Source: Parcubacteria group bacterium (GTDB lineage Bacteria > Patescibacteriota > Minisyncoccia > UBA6257 > JACRHW01). Taken from it: a stretch of DNA of 54,461 bases. The translations under genes and the position numbers were made by a program. Positions within the stretch are counted from its first letter, which is position 1. Each line of letters opens with the position of its first letter. Below, piece by piece: positions 41,535-49,849 of the stretch. A model generated the notes under the pieces. The model did no database searches, was not told the origin of the DNA, and saw only the letters and a list, made by a program, of their open reading frames with translations. The DNA is taken from assembly GCA_016217555.1 (NCBI GenBank), contig JACRHW010000004.1, forward strand, positions 1 through 54,461, written 5' to 3'.

Positions 41535-41612
41535 AATAAAAATTCAAAACTTAAAAGTCAAAATGCAAAACTACAACTCAAAAATCAAAAATTTTACGTT
41601 TTGAGTTTTTAT
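41532..41612. repeat. family G AT-rich palindrome
   Basis: AAAATTCAAAACTTAAAAG ... TTACGTTTTGAGTTTTTATTTT. Fills the comM to LDT gap. Confidence 0.6.
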
Positions 41613-41613
41613 T

Positions 41614-43152
41614 TTAATGGGCTGTTTCTATTCTATATTGTAACGCTTCGGTGATGTGTAGAGAAGTTACTGATTCATTTTGTGCCAAGTCTGCTATCGT
41701 ACGTGCAACTTTTAAAATACGATAATAACTTCGTGGGGAGAGGTGATATTTTTTTACTGCAATTTTTAAGATATCTTCCCCTTTTTTATCGATGGGTATG
41801 GTGCGGTCAATGTGAGATGAAGGAATCCCGCTATTTGTAGATATGTTTGTATGTTCGAATCTTTTTTGTTGCAATGCGCGCGCTTTGTGTACACGTGTTG
41901 CGATAGAGGAGGAGGATTCTTGTGGAGTGTCGCTTTTTAGGTCTTCGTAGGAGATGCGAGGAACGAATACTTGGAGATCAATACGGTCAAGGATGGGACC
42001 GGAGAGCTTTCGTTTGTATTTCGTAATATCTCCGCTCGTGCAGGTACAGGGAATTTCCGCATCGTTTAGAAATCCACAAGGGCATGGGTTTGTCGCTGCT
42101 ACAAAAATGAAGCGTGCAGGAAAGGTAAGGGCACCTTTCGAGCGGGATATGGTAACCACACCATCTTCAAGCGGTTGCCTGAGGGATTCAACCACGTTGC
42201 GTTGAAATTCGGTAAATTCATCAAGAAAAAGTACTCCACGGTGTGCGAGGGTGATCTCTCCTGGTTTGGGAGTTTGGCCACCCCCCACAAGTGAGGGAGC
42301 TGATGCGGTGTGATGGGGGGCGCGAAAAGGGCGTTCCGTCATAAGGTGTGCCCCCTCCTTAAGCAGTCCGCTTGCACTATAAATTTCGGTAACTTCAAGC
42401 GCTTCGTTGTATGCAAGTGGAGGGAGGATTGAGGCAAGTGCTCGTGCCGCCATTGTCTTTCCTGTTCCAGGTGGACCAATAAGGAGTACATTGTGTCCCC
42501 CGCTTGCTGCTATTTCGAGTGCTCGTTTTACTGCATACTGACCTTTGAGATAGGAAAAGTCGTGTTCGTCGTGATGATTTTTTGCAACGCTTGTGTAGGG
42601 TACATGGGCCAAGGGGGTGATTACTTTTTTCCCTTCAAGGTGTTCAATAAGCTCTCTGAGATGTGTAATGGGATATATGCTAAGTTCATCAACAACAGTC
42701 GCCTCCTTTGCGTTTTGGTGTGGCACAAAAATTTCATTACATCCCTTTTGTTTCATCGCGAGAGCGATAGGGAGTACCCCTGAGACAGGACGTATGTCGC
42801 CATTTAAGGCGAGCTCACCAATAATTATTTTCTTATCGAGATCAAAAGCTTTGATTTGTTCTGTAGCAACGAGGTAGCCAATACTCATGGCAACATCAAG
42901 ATGCGTCCCCTCTTTTTTGATATCCGCGGGGGCAAGGTTTACTACCACCTTTCTTGTTTGTTTGTTGGGGGGAAGAACACCGCTGTTTTTTAGGGCGAGT
43001 GTAACACGATCTTTTGCTTCATTTACTGCCTTGTCCCCCAACCCAACAATATTAAAACTATAGAGCCCCGGTGCGGTATCTACCTCGACCGTAACAGGAA
43101 TGGCCTTTAATCCAACAATTGTCGCAGAATATATTTTTGCAGTAGTAGACAT
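41614..43152 (-). CDS. comM: ComM/YifB-type Mg chelatase-like AAA+ ATPase
   Basis: Hexameric DNA helicase that, in other bacteria, promotes branch migration during natural transformation. 512 residues from the ATG at 43150-43152 (MSTTAKIYSATIVGLKA). A Lon-protease-like N-domain (about 1-175) precedes the ATPase with Walker A LLIGPPGTGKTMAARAL, Walker B GVLFLDEFTEF, sensor FVAATNPCPCGF and a zinc-type Cys pair PCTC. The C-terminal helical domain includes SPRSYYRILKVARTIADL. A frame to 43284 would add 44 residues, but those are encoded by a structured repeat. Presence of comM suggests DNA uptake. Confidence 0.95.
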   Translation of the reverse strand: MSTTAKIYSATIVGLKAIPVTVEVDTAPGLYSFNIVGLGDKAVNEAKDRVTLALKNSGVLPPNKQTRKVVVNLAPADIKKEGTHLDVAMSIGYLVATEQIKAFDLDKKIIIGELALNGDIRPVSGVLPIALAMKQKGCNEIFVPHQNAKEATVVDELSIYPITHLRELIEHLEGKKVITPLAHVPYTSVAKNHHDEHDFSYLKGQYAVKRALEIAASGGHNVLLIGPPGTGKTMAARALASILPPLAYNEALEVTEIYSASGLLKEGAHLMTERPFRAPHHTASAPSLVGGGQTPKPGEITLAHRGVLFLDEFTEFQRNVVESLRQPLEDGVVTISRSKGALTFPARFIFVAATNPCPCGFLNDAEIPCTCTSGDITKYKRKLSGPILDRIDLQVFVPRISYEDLKSDTPQESSSSIATRVHKARALQQKRFEHTNISTNSGIPSSHIDRTIPIDKKGEDILKIAVKKYHLSPRSYYRILKVARTIADLAQNESVTSLHITEALQYRIETAH

Positions 43153-43162
43153 ACTATAAAAA

Positions 43163-43316
43163 ATTACGAAACGTATATTCCTCACACACAAGAATGCCCA
43201 GCGGCATTCTTGTTCTCTCCGCAGACGCTTCGTTGTCAACCCAATCCGCTCGAAGCGGAGGGTTGACAACACCCTGCTTCGCATCTGCGGAATGGTTCTG
43301 AATATACGTTTCGTAT
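43163..43316. repeat. family D structured element, copy 3
   Basis: Terminal stem ACGAAACGTATATTC / GAATATACGTTTCGT, hairpin CAAGAATGC-CCAGCG-GCATTCTTG, stem CCGCAGA / TCTGCGG, inner TTGTCAACCC / GGGTTGACAA capped by TCCGCT / AGCGGA. Stem sequences differ from copy 1 but keep pairing. Confidence 0.8.
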
Positions 43317-43339
43317 CTTTTGGCAGTACATAGTATTAG

Positions 43340-43354
43340 TCCGCCAAAGGCGGA
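43340..43354. terminator. short GC-rich hairpin
   Basis: TCCGCC-AAA-GGCGGA without a T run, between the dksA-like gene and comM. Function is unclear. Confidence 0.3.
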
Positions 43355-43391
43355 CACGTATCAGATACTAAATACACGATACGAGATATAA

Positions 43392-43748
43392 TTATTCTCC
43401 GCAATCTCTACAGTGAGGGCGTGCAGGGTCGATCTCCAAATCACGTTCAGTGATCTGCTTTTTGCATTTCTCACAAATACCGTAACTATCTTGTTCGATT
43501 TTGCGTAGGGCTGATTCGACGTGATTAAGTCGAGCTTCAAGGACGTTTTGCACGGCAAGTGAGGCACCTAGTGCTTCGGATTCATCAGCTTCTTCGCTCT
43601 CAGGGTCTTCCGTATCTGAACCAAAATCAGGAACCTTTAGTTCATAGCCCGCCTCTGTTTTTGTACTTATTTGACCAAGCTCATGTTCGAGCTCATCCTT
43701 CTCAAATTGTAATTTTTTTATGAGGGTTTCAACAAGTTCTTTGTTCAT
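43392..43748 (-). CDS. DksA/TraR-family C4 zinc-finger protein
   Basis: 118 residues. A helical coiled-coil N-terminal part (MNKELVETLIKKLQFEKDELEHELGQI) and a C-terminal C4 zinc finger, ICEKCKKQITERDLEIDPARPHCRDCGE, with the IPxARLxAxPxA-like core replaced by LEIDPARPHC. DksA-type proteins bind RNA polymerase near the secondary channel. The DxxDxA-type coiled-coil tip is not clear, so the ppGpp-linked role is uncertain. An acidic stretch, SDTEDPESEEADESE, is unusual. Lies between comM and a proline-rich membrane protein. Confidence 0.9.
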   Translation of the reverse strand: MNKELVETLIKKLQFEKDELEHELGQISTKTEAGYELKVPDFGSDTEDPESEEADESEALGASLAVQNVLEARLNHVESALRKIEQDSYGICEKCKKQITERDLEIDPARPHCRDCGE

Positions 43749-43791
43749 ATGTTCCTGTTATACACATAATTTTTAAGATTAGCAAGGGATG

Positions 43792-45144
43792 TTATTGGAG
43801 CCGTACGATGGTTTCTTTAAGTGCCTGGTATGAAGTGGCAATGATGAGTTTATCTCCAAGCCAACCATAATCGAGGGCGACACCGTTTTCAAACGTTCGA
43901 TAGCGAATTTCCGCTGGGCTATTGGGTACCTTTCCGTCAATAAAGTTTGAGGTTGGGGCGCCAGGATCTGCAGTAAATAATTGTGTAATAGAGGTTTGGC
44001 TATCTTGTTCAATAGTTCGCTTGATATTTGCTTTAGTAAGAATAAGATTCTGGTTTTCTGCGTTTGGCCTTAGTTTAAAGATAACTACTGGCCATACTCC
44101 TTTTGTGTCGTGATAAGTGAGTAATGTAAAATCGTCTAGAAAGAGATCGAATGGAAATGAGGTGAGGAAGAGTGCACTAAAATCTTTAAGGGGAATGTTT
44201 TTTGTATTTACATTGGGTACTACTTCATCAAGTGTTCCCTGTTCTTCTTTGGTGAGGGGGGTGGCGAGTGCTTTAATATTTTCAATGGCGAGGGATCCAA
44301 TATCACCAGAGAATACTTTGTTGGCGGGTTTTGCGAGGAAGCTGGTGTGGGTCATCGGGGGTTGTATAACAGCAGTTGACGTGGGTTGTATCACGACTTT
44401 TTCTTCTCGTGGTGGTGTGGGTTGTGGGATGGGAAGAGTTGCCTTGCTTATAAAAAGTGGCGCAATCGTATCATATCCAAAATAAACAACAGCACCGAGA
44501 ATTACGAGAACGAGAACAATCCCTATAAGAAGTTTAGGTGTAGAGCCTTTTGTTGTTGGTACTGTGGATATAGCTGGTTGTGTAGGTGGTGTAAGGGGTT
44601 GTCTCATTTGTGTGGGTGTCTCTGCGACATGTTTTTGTGGAGTTTTCTTTGCATCCTGTATATCCGACTCCATTGTATGAACAACGATGTGAGGCGCCAT
44701 CGGCAAGGCTGGTGTACGTGGAGTTCGTGGTACCCCGCCTTGTGCTGGCATGACGGGCGGATGAATAGGTTGCGTAACAGGAAGAGTAATTGGTGCTGAA
44801 ATGGGTGCGGAATTTTCTGTTTTTGTTGGTTCGGAAATAGGTACAACAGGTTGTATTGATGGTGTGGGTGTTTGTGCCGGTACTCCTGTCGGAGTAGGCG
44901 TCACTTGTGGCGATGCTGTATTAACTTGGGACGGGTTCGCCGTTGCAGTAGATGCTGCTGGCATTGCGGTAGTTGCCTGTGGTGCTGTGCCAGCCGTAGC
45001 CCCTAAGGGCGAAGGCTGGGAGCTTGTTGAATTCAGCGGTGGAGTCGTGTTTTGAACAATCGACTGGGGTGTCGGTGATGCCTCTCCTGGAAGAGTACTT
45101 GGTGTGTCAAGTGACAAATGAAATGGTTTTTGATCGTCAGGCAT
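43792..45144 (-). CDS. hypothetical membrane protein with Pro/Thr-rich N-terminus
   Basis: 450 residues from the ATG at 45142-45144 (MPDDQKPFHLSLD). The first 200 residues are a low-complexity Pro/Thr/Ala/Gln region, followed by one membrane helix (about 208-230, LLIGIVLVLVILGAVVYFGY) and an extracytoplasmic domain of about 220 residues (KVFSGDIGSLAIENIKALATPL ... IIATSYQALKETIVRL) of unknown family. With the N-terminus inside, the disordered arm would be cytoplasmic. The longer frame to 45243, which begins MKIPLGIFTCEE, lies in a structured repeat and is probably an artefact. Confidence 0.8.
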   Translation of the reverse strand: MPDDQKPFHLSLDTPSTLPGEASPTPQSIVQNTTPPLNSTSSQPSPLGATAGTAPQATTAMPAASTATANPSQVNTASPQVTPTPTGVPAQTPTPSIQPVVPISEPTKTENSAPISAPITLPVTQPIHPPVMPAQGGVPRTPRTPALPMAPHIVVHTMESDIQDAKKTPQKHVAETPTQMRQPLTPPTQPAISTVPTTKGSTPKLLIGIVLVLVILGAVVYFGYDTIAPLFISKATLPIPQPTPPREEKVVIQPTSTAVIQPPMTHTSFLAKPANKVFSGDIGSLAIENIKALATPLTKEEQGTLDEVVPNVNTKNIPLKDFSALFLTSFPFDLFLDDFTLLTYHDTKGVWPVVIFKLRPNAENQNLILTKANIKRTIEQDSQTSITQLFTADPGAPTSNFIDGKVPNSPAEIRYRTFENGVALDYGWLGDKLIIATSYQALKETIVRLQ

Positions 45145-45187
45145 TGTGAAAGGGTTTAGGAAGCTTAATAATAAAAACTTGATATAC

Positions 45188-45352
45188 TTTGAATTACGAA
45201 ATATTTCTTCCTCACACGTGAAAATACCCAGCGGTATTTTCACTTTCTCCGCAAGCGCTTCATTGTCAATCCAATTCGCCTAAGGCGAAGGATTGACAAC
45301 ACCCTGCTCCGCGCTTGCGGGATGGTTCGGAATATACATTTCGTAATTCAAA
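45188..45352. repeat. family D structured element, copy 4
   Basis: Outer TTTGAATTACGAAAT / ATTTCGTAATTCAAA, hairpin GTGAAAATAC-CCAGCG-GTATTTTCAC, stem CCGCAAGCG / CGCTTGCGG, inner TTGTCAATCC / GGATTGACAA capped by TTCGCC / GGCGAA. Confidence 0.8.
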
Positions 45353-45425
45353 GATATCTAGTTTTATTGTAACTCATATCGCATGTGCGCAACAATGGGA
45401 TAACTTCGTCGAGATACTTCGGAAA

Positions 45426-45450
45426 TAAAAAAGCCCAGACGATGCTGGGT
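45426..45450 (-). terminator. terminator of the small membrane protein gene
   Basis: Minus strand ACCCAG-CATCGT-CTGGGC followed by TTTTTTATTT, just past the stop at 45468. Confidence 0.8.
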
Positions 45451-45467
45451 CGTAATGTACTATATTG

Positions 45468-45692
45468 TTAATTCCTTTTTACGAAGAAGAGAAGGATAGT
45501 TCCTGCAATTGCCACTCCTGTCACTGCGATACCACCACCGATAGTTATTGAATCGCTGAACCATAGCGTCCATAGTAACATCGTAATCATTCCAGGAAGG
45601 GGAGAATGAACTGGTTGTCCATAATATCCCCCAATATATGCTGCGACTACTATAAACGTGAGAAGCCCTAGAAAGAACAATCCTACTGTCAT
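45468..45692 (-). CDS. small two-helix membrane protein
   Basis: 74 residues with two or three hydrophobic segments (GLFFLGLLTFIVVAAYIGGYY, MITMLLWTLWF and IAVTGVAIAGTILLFFV) and a KRN end. It has no recognisable family. A clean terminator follows, so it is a unit of its own. It is next to repeats on both sides. Function unknown. Confidence 0.65.
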   Translation of the reverse strand: MTVGLFFLGLLTFIVVAAYIGGYYGQPVHSPLPGMITMLLWTLWFSDSITIGGGIAVTGVAIAGTILLFFVKRN

Positions 45693-45769
45693 CGCCTTAA
45701 TCCCCTTTGATTAATGAACTAAAGCAAAAATAGCATGGATTGTATTATTTGTATAGATCACGTTCTAGC

Positions 45770-45893
45770 TCACAACTCTGAGTAAGCTAGTCTTTATCTA
45801 TAATCCCTGAGCGAAGTCGAAGGGTTTCCTTATGGTAGGCCTTCGACAAGCTCAGGCACTATCTTATTTTTCCACTCAGTCTTGTGAGCTGAT
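45770..45893. repeat. family F palindrome, copy 2
   Basis: CTCACAACTCTGAGT / CACTCAGTCTTGTGAG outside, CCCTGAGCGAAGTCGAAGGG / CCTTCGACAAGCTCAGG inside. Together with a family B copy (45950-45999) it explains most of the 362-bp gap 45693-46054. Confidence 0.75.
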
Positions 45894-45949
45894 ACCAAGT
45901 TGGTGGGTAATATGAAAGACAGTTTGTGAATTAGAATAATGAAAGAACT

Positions 45950-45999
45950 GGATTCCCGCCTTAGTTCGACCAAGCTCACTACAAGTCGCGGGAATGACA
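45950..45999. repeat. family B palindrome (long form)
   Basis: TGGATTCCCGCCTTAGTTCGACC ... GTCGCGGGAATGACA, the same layout as 16086-16136 in the other orientation. Confidence 0.7.
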
Positions 46000-46008
46000 C
46001 AAAAAGAA

Positions 46009-46031
46009 ACAAAAACTGCCGGGTGGGCAGT
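46009..46031 (-). terminator. terminator of pnp
   Basis: Minus strand ACTGCC-CACCC-GGCAGT followed by TTTTTG, 24 nt past the pnp stop. Confidence 0.8.
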
Positions 46032-46054
46032 CTTTGTGGGTCAGGATTTTCTAT

Positions 46055-48175
46055 TTATTTTGGTTGGTCTTGGGTGGTGGCTGGAAGAGTGGCTTTGATG
46101 GAGAGGCCGATTTTGCCGTCAGGATCAATACGAAGTACTTTTACGCGTACTATGTCGCCGAGATTAACAATGTCGGTTACTTTTTCCACGCGCTTGTTTG
46201 CCATCTCTGAAATATGCACCATCCCCTCCTTTCCGGGCGATACTTCAACGAGGGCCCCAAAGTCGAAGAGTCTTGTGACTGGCCCTTCTACGATTTCACC
46301 TACAGTAAGTTTCTTCGTGATATTGTTGATGATGGCGACTGCTTGCTCTGCCTGCGCGGCATTTAAGCCAGTAATAAAGATCGTGCCATCGTCTTCTATA
46401 TCAATACTTGTGTTTGTTTTTGCAATAATCTCATTAATTACCTTTCCTCCGCTTCCAATAACATCTCTAATATTCTCTGGGTCAATATGAAGGGTAAAGA
46501 TACGTGGTGCAAAAGGCGAAAGCTCTTCACGGGGTTTGCTGAGCACTTTTTCCATTTCTCCTAAGATATGGAGACGCGCCTTTTTGGTTTGTGCAAGTGT
46601 CTCTTCAATCATCTGTAGGGTAAGCCCGTCAATTTTTACATCAAGCTGAATGGCATTTACGCCATTTTTTGTTCCAGAAACCTTGAAGTCCATATCACCA
46701 TAGTGGTCTTCTGGACCCTGAATATCGGTAAGGATTTTATACTGTCCTGTGGTTGGATCAGACATAAGCCCCATTGCGACTCCCCCAACAAGTTCTTTGA
46801 TAGGTACCCCAGCGTCCATGAGAGCGAGCGCCACGCCACACGTAGAAGCCATGGATGAAGAACCATTTGAGGAGAGAATTTCTGAGACAGCACGGATGGT
46901 GTAAGGAAATATCTCCTTATCAGGAATCATTCTGTGTAATCCTTTTGTTGCGAGGGCGCCGTGTCCGATCTCTCGTCTTCCGGGACCACGAAAAGGACCT
47001 GTCTCCCCCACTGAATATGATGGAAAGTTGTAATGAAGCATGAAGCGACGTTTTGATGAGGATTCCATTCCTTCTACGATCTGTTCGTCACCCGGTGCAC
47101 CTAAGGTTATAGTACAAAGCGCCTGTGTGCTTCCTCGCATGAAGATGGCAGAGCCATGAATACGTGGGAGTACGCCTGCATATATTTCGAGATTTCGTAC
47201 TTCATCAGTTGCCCGGCCATCAGGGCGCTTTTCTTTGGTGATTATGTTTGTGTGCACAACACTATCAATCTCTTCTTCAAGAATATGATTTGCACTTTTG
47301 ATAAGATCTTCTGTAAAACCTTTTTCAGTGAGATGGGAGATAAGGTCTTTTTTAACCTGATTGAGATTATCCTCTTGTTTTGGCTTGTCTTTTTCATAAA
47401 TAGCAGCTTCAAGTCGTGGGGCAACAAACTCTTTTACTGCAGAGAGAAGAGTGGCATCGAATTCCTTAAGAAGTACATCTGCTTTTTTGCCCCCCCTTTC
47501 GTTAATAATTGTAGTTTGAAAATCGATAAGGCGTTTAAGCTCTTTTTCCCCGAGAGAGATGGCTTGCATAAGGTCCTGTTCGGGTGCTTCTTTTCCTTCT
47601 CCATCGATCATGTTTATCTTCCCCTTTGCGAATGAAAGAAAGAGATCAATATCTGCAGTGGCACGTTCCGCGAGAGTAGGGTTCACAATGTACTTGTCTC
47701 CTAGTTTTGCGACACGTACTGCCGCAGCGGGACCCTCCCATGGGATATTTGAACATGCGAGCGAAAGCGAGGCGGCATTAAGCCCAAGCATGTCGGGATC
47801 GTTTGCGCCATCAAAAACAAGTGCGGTGTTTACTACTTGTACATCTCTTCGGAGGCGGTGATTGAAGAGGGGGCGAATGGAACGATCAATCATGCGACCC
47901 GTAAGTACTGCTTCTTCAGAGGGTCTCCCCTCTCGTCGTACAAATCTGCTTCCTAAAATTTTTCCCGTTGCATAAAATTTTTCTTCGTATTCCACCATGA
48001 GGGGAAAATAATCGAGTTCGAGACGATCCTTCTTTCCCATCACCGCAGTACTAAGAAGCACAGTGTCTCCATAACGAATTAATACGGAGCCACTTGCCTG
48101 TTCGGCGAGACGGCTAAATGAAACTTTAAGTTCTCTCCCCCCAATTTCTATTGAATAATCTTTTGTTGGTAACAT
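46055..48175 (-). CDS. pnp: polyribonucleotide nucleotidyltransferase
   Basis: Phosphorolytic 3'-5' exoribonuclease that degrades mRNA in a trimeric ring. 706 residues from the ATG at 48173-48175 (MLPTKDYSIEIGGRELKVSF): two RNase PH domains (about 10-230 and 325-550), a linker helical domain between them, KH (DPENIRDVIGSGGKVINEI) and S1 (GEIVEGPVTRLFDFGALVEVSPGKEGMVHISE). Catalytic-domain segments RPDGRATDEVRNLEI and ILTDIQGPEDHYGDMDFKV are intact. The frame extends to 48238, but that part is repeat DNA. Downstream of rpsO as in many bacteria, with a NYN gene between. Confidence 0.97.
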   Translation of the reverse strand: MLPTKDYSIEIGGRELKVSFSRLAEQASGSVLIRYGDTVLLSTAVMGKKDRLELDYFPLMVEYEEKFYATGKILGSRFVRREGRPSEEAVLTGRMIDRSIRPLFNHRLRRDVQVVNTALVFDGANDPDMLGLNAASLSLACSNIPWEGPAAAVRVAKLGDKYIVNPTLAERATADIDLFLSFAKGKINMIDGEGKEAPEQDLMQAISLGEKELKRLIDFQTTIINERGGKKADVLLKEFDATLLSAVKEFVAPRLEAAIYEKDKPKQEDNLNQVKKDLISHLTEKGFTEDLIKSANHILEEEIDSVVHTNIITKEKRPDGRATDEVRNLEIYAGVLPRIHGSAIFMRGSTQALCTITLGAPGDEQIVEGMESSSKRRFMLHYNFPSYSVGETGPFRGPGRREIGHGALATKGLHRMIPDKEIFPYTIRAVSEILSSNGSSSMASTCGVALALMDAGVPIKELVGGVAMGLMSDPTTGQYKILTDIQGPEDHYGDMDFKVSGTKNGVNAIQLDVKIDGLTLQMIEETLAQTKKARLHILGEMEKVLSKPREELSPFAPRIFTLHIDPENIRDVIGSGGKVINEIIAKTNTSIDIEDDGTIFITGLNAAQAEQAVAIINNITKKLTVGEIVEGPVTRLFDFGALVEVSPGKEGMVHISEMANKRVEKVTDIVNLGDIVRVKVLRIDPDGKIGLSIKATLPATTQDQPK

Positions 48176-48188
48176 GGTGTATTGGTGA

Positions 48189-48339
48189 TTTTGGTAATTG
48201 TTATTCCGACTCGTTCGGATACCCAGCGGTATCTTCACTCATCCGCAGACGTTTCGTTGTCAACCCAACTCATTCTGATTCGGGGTTGACAACACCCTGC
48301 TACGTGTTTGCGGAATGGTCGTCATAACAATTACCAAAA
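48189..48339. repeat. family D structured element, copy 5
   Basis: Outer TTTTGGTAATTGTTAT / ATAACAATTACCAAAA (unlike other copies, yet perfect 16 bp), hairpin GATAC-CCAGCG-GTATC, stem CCGCAGACG / CGTGTTTGCGG, inner TTGTCAACCC / GGGTTGACAA. Fills the NYN-pnp gap. Confidence 0.8.
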
Positions 48340-48354
48340 CCACTCGTTTTTAAT

Positions 48355-48900
48355 TTATGATTGTTGTGCTGGATACCGTTTTGCTTTTTTTCTGATGTTT
48401 AAAAGGAGTTGATCGGCGTGTTCCCCAATATCTACAAATTCATCTGCGGTCTCTTTGAGTTTACCCGAAGAGCTTTTTCCAAAGGCAATTACTTCGACTT
48501 GTTTGCCGATATTTTTGAGATATTCTACAAGAGGGACAAAATCGCCGTCTCCTGTCGCGAGAACGATAGCATCGAGTGAAGGAGCAAGACGGATGGCGTC
48601 AACCGCCATACCGACGTCCCAATCTGCCTTTTTTGCCCCCCCGGGAAATACTTGGAGATCTTTCATTTTGAGTTCGAAGCCTGATTTTTCAAGTGCCTCA
48701 AAAAACGAAGCCTCCCCTGCTGGGATTTCGCTTTTCACCACATAGACAAAAGCACGCACAAGACGTCGTCCTGCCGTTGCTGAGTCGAGTAACTCTTTGA
48801 AATTCACTCGTGCGTTGTATAAATTTTTTGCGGAGTGGTAGAGATTTTGTACGTCAATAAGCACTCCCACGCGCTGGTCACTATATTTAATAACACCCAT
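48355..48900 (-). CDS. NYN domain (LabA/DUF88) ribonuclease-like protein
   Basis: 181 residues with the PIN-like NYN fold. Acidic metal-binding residues are in VLIDVQNLYHS (Asp16), KKADWDVGMAVDAIRL and VLATGDGDFVPLVEYL. Family members are RNases or RNA-processing factors. It sits between rpsO and pnp, which fits a role in RNA decay by context. The start at 48900 (MGVIKYSDQRVGVLID) is preceded by no strong ribosome site. The catalytic Asp set is complete, so an active nuclease is likely. Confidence 0.92.
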   Translation of the reverse strand: MGVIKYSDQRVGVLIDVQNLYHSAKNLYNARVNFKELLDSATAGRRLVRAFVYVVKSEIPAGEASFFEALEKSGFELKMKDLQVFPGGAKKADWDVGMAVDAIRLAPSLDAIVLATGDGDFVPLVEYLKNIGKQVEVIAFGKSSSGKLKETADEFVDIGEHADQLLLNIRKKAKRYPAQQS

Positions 48901-48979
48901 ATATACAATAGAGTCCTTTGAATAGGTGTCGAGTTTTCGATTATCTTACGTTTGATAATCGAGAGAGTATGCCACAAGT

Positions 48980-49055
48980 AAGAAATTTCTAATTTTAAAT
49001 TACTAATTTCTAAACAAATCTAGAATGAGAAACTTAAAATTAGAAATTTGAGGCT
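48980..49055. repeat. AT-rich imperfect palindrome
   Basis: AAATTTCTAATTTTAAATT ... AACTTAAAATTAGAAATTT. The rest of the 214-bp NYN-rpsO gap shows nothing clear. Confidence 0.55.
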
Positions 49056-49114
49056 TTAATGTTACTTCCCGATTTTCGCGTATACTAGTCCTCCTATTTT
49101 AAGACCCTAATACA

Positions 49115-49378
49115 TTATTTTAGACCTAATTTTTTAACTACTTTATTATAACTTCTCTTGTTTGTTTCTCCAAGATAGGTAAGAAGCTTTTTTCTTTTTG
49201 AAACCATGCGCAAAAGACCTCTGCGCGAGCTGTTGTCTTTTGGGTTTGTCTTGAGATGTTTCGTAAGGCTTTCAATTTCCTTTGAAAACAACACCACCTG
49301 CACCTCTGCAGACCCTGTGTCTGTCGCATGTGCGCTATGATCCTTAAATACGTTTTCTTTTTGTCGTTTGGTTAACAT
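49115..49378 (-). CDS. rpsO: 30S ribosomal protein S15
   Basis: Small-subunit protein that binds the central domain of 16S rRNA and often represses its own mRNA. 87 residues with the full S15 pattern: TGSAEVQVVLFSKEIESLTKHLKTNPKDNSSRRGLLRMVSKRKKLLTYL. Normal length. First gene of the rpsO-NYN-pnp run. No internal promoter was identified. Confidence 0.97.
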   Translation of the reverse strand: MLTKRQKENVFKDHSAHATDTGSAEVQVVLFSKEIESLTKHLKTNPKDNSSRRGLLRMVSKRKKLLTYLGETNKRSYNKVVKKLGLK

Positions 49379-49417
49379 GGTGTAATGGTAGCATAATAAC
49401 GAGAAGAATGCAAGAGA

Positions 49418-49849
49418 TTAGGTATTTTTTATAGGTTTCGAGTGGTGTTTGAGCCACGAGGCGATAGCTTCAATATCAAGTCTTTTTTCTATAATTTCCA
49501 AAGCACCTTTTTCTATTTCCCCACGTTCTGCTGTGCTTTTGTAGCCATTATTTTTGAGAAACACAAAAGCCGCCGTCATGCCCGTGCGTTTATTACCATC
49601 TAAAAAGGGATGGTTTTGGATAATTGTTCGGGCATATACTGCTGCTTTGTCGTGTAATGTTGGATAGAGTTCTTTACCAAACACATGTTGTTTGGGTGCA
49701 TTCTCGAGTCCGGCGAGGATACTATGTTCTCGAATACCATGAAGACCCCCTATCTCATCGATGAGCATAGAGTGGATGAGGAGCATGTTGGTTATGGTAA
49801 GGTATCGAACAGAAGCTTGGTTATTCTTTTGCGAGTGCCTCAAGGTCAT
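49418..49849 (-). CDS. Doc/Fic-family toxin
   Basis: About 143 residues. The Fic core HPFLDGNKRTG matches HxFx(D/E)(G/A)N(K/G)R; this variant with Lys (GNKRT) is the Doc type, which phosphorylates elongation factor Tu in phage P1. N-terminal LLIHSMLIDEIGGLHGIREHSILAGLENAP matches the Doc start. The start overlaps the antitoxin frame by about 30 nt, pointing to translational coupling. The neighbour is an AbrB-type antitoxin rather than Phd. The Asp after HPFL fits Doc (HPFxDxNKR). Toxicity is inferred from family. Confidence 0.9.
   Translation of the reverse strand: MTLRHSQKNNQASVRYLTITNMLLIHSMLIDEIGGLHGIREHSILAGLENAPKQHVFGKELYPTLHDKAAVYARTIIQNHPFLDGNKRTGMTAAFVFLKNNGYKSTAERGEIEKGALEIIEKRLDIEAIASWLKHHSKPIKNT

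Noticed and set aside
43153-43284. A 44-residue N-terminal extension of ComM
   Set aside because: Encoded by family D copy 3; the conserved ComM start is MSTTAKIYSATIVG.
45145-48238. N-terminal extensions beginning MKIPLGI in the frames at 43792 and 46055
   Set aside because: They are encoded by family D elements; the shared start is the translation of the repeat, and conserved protein begins at the inner Met.
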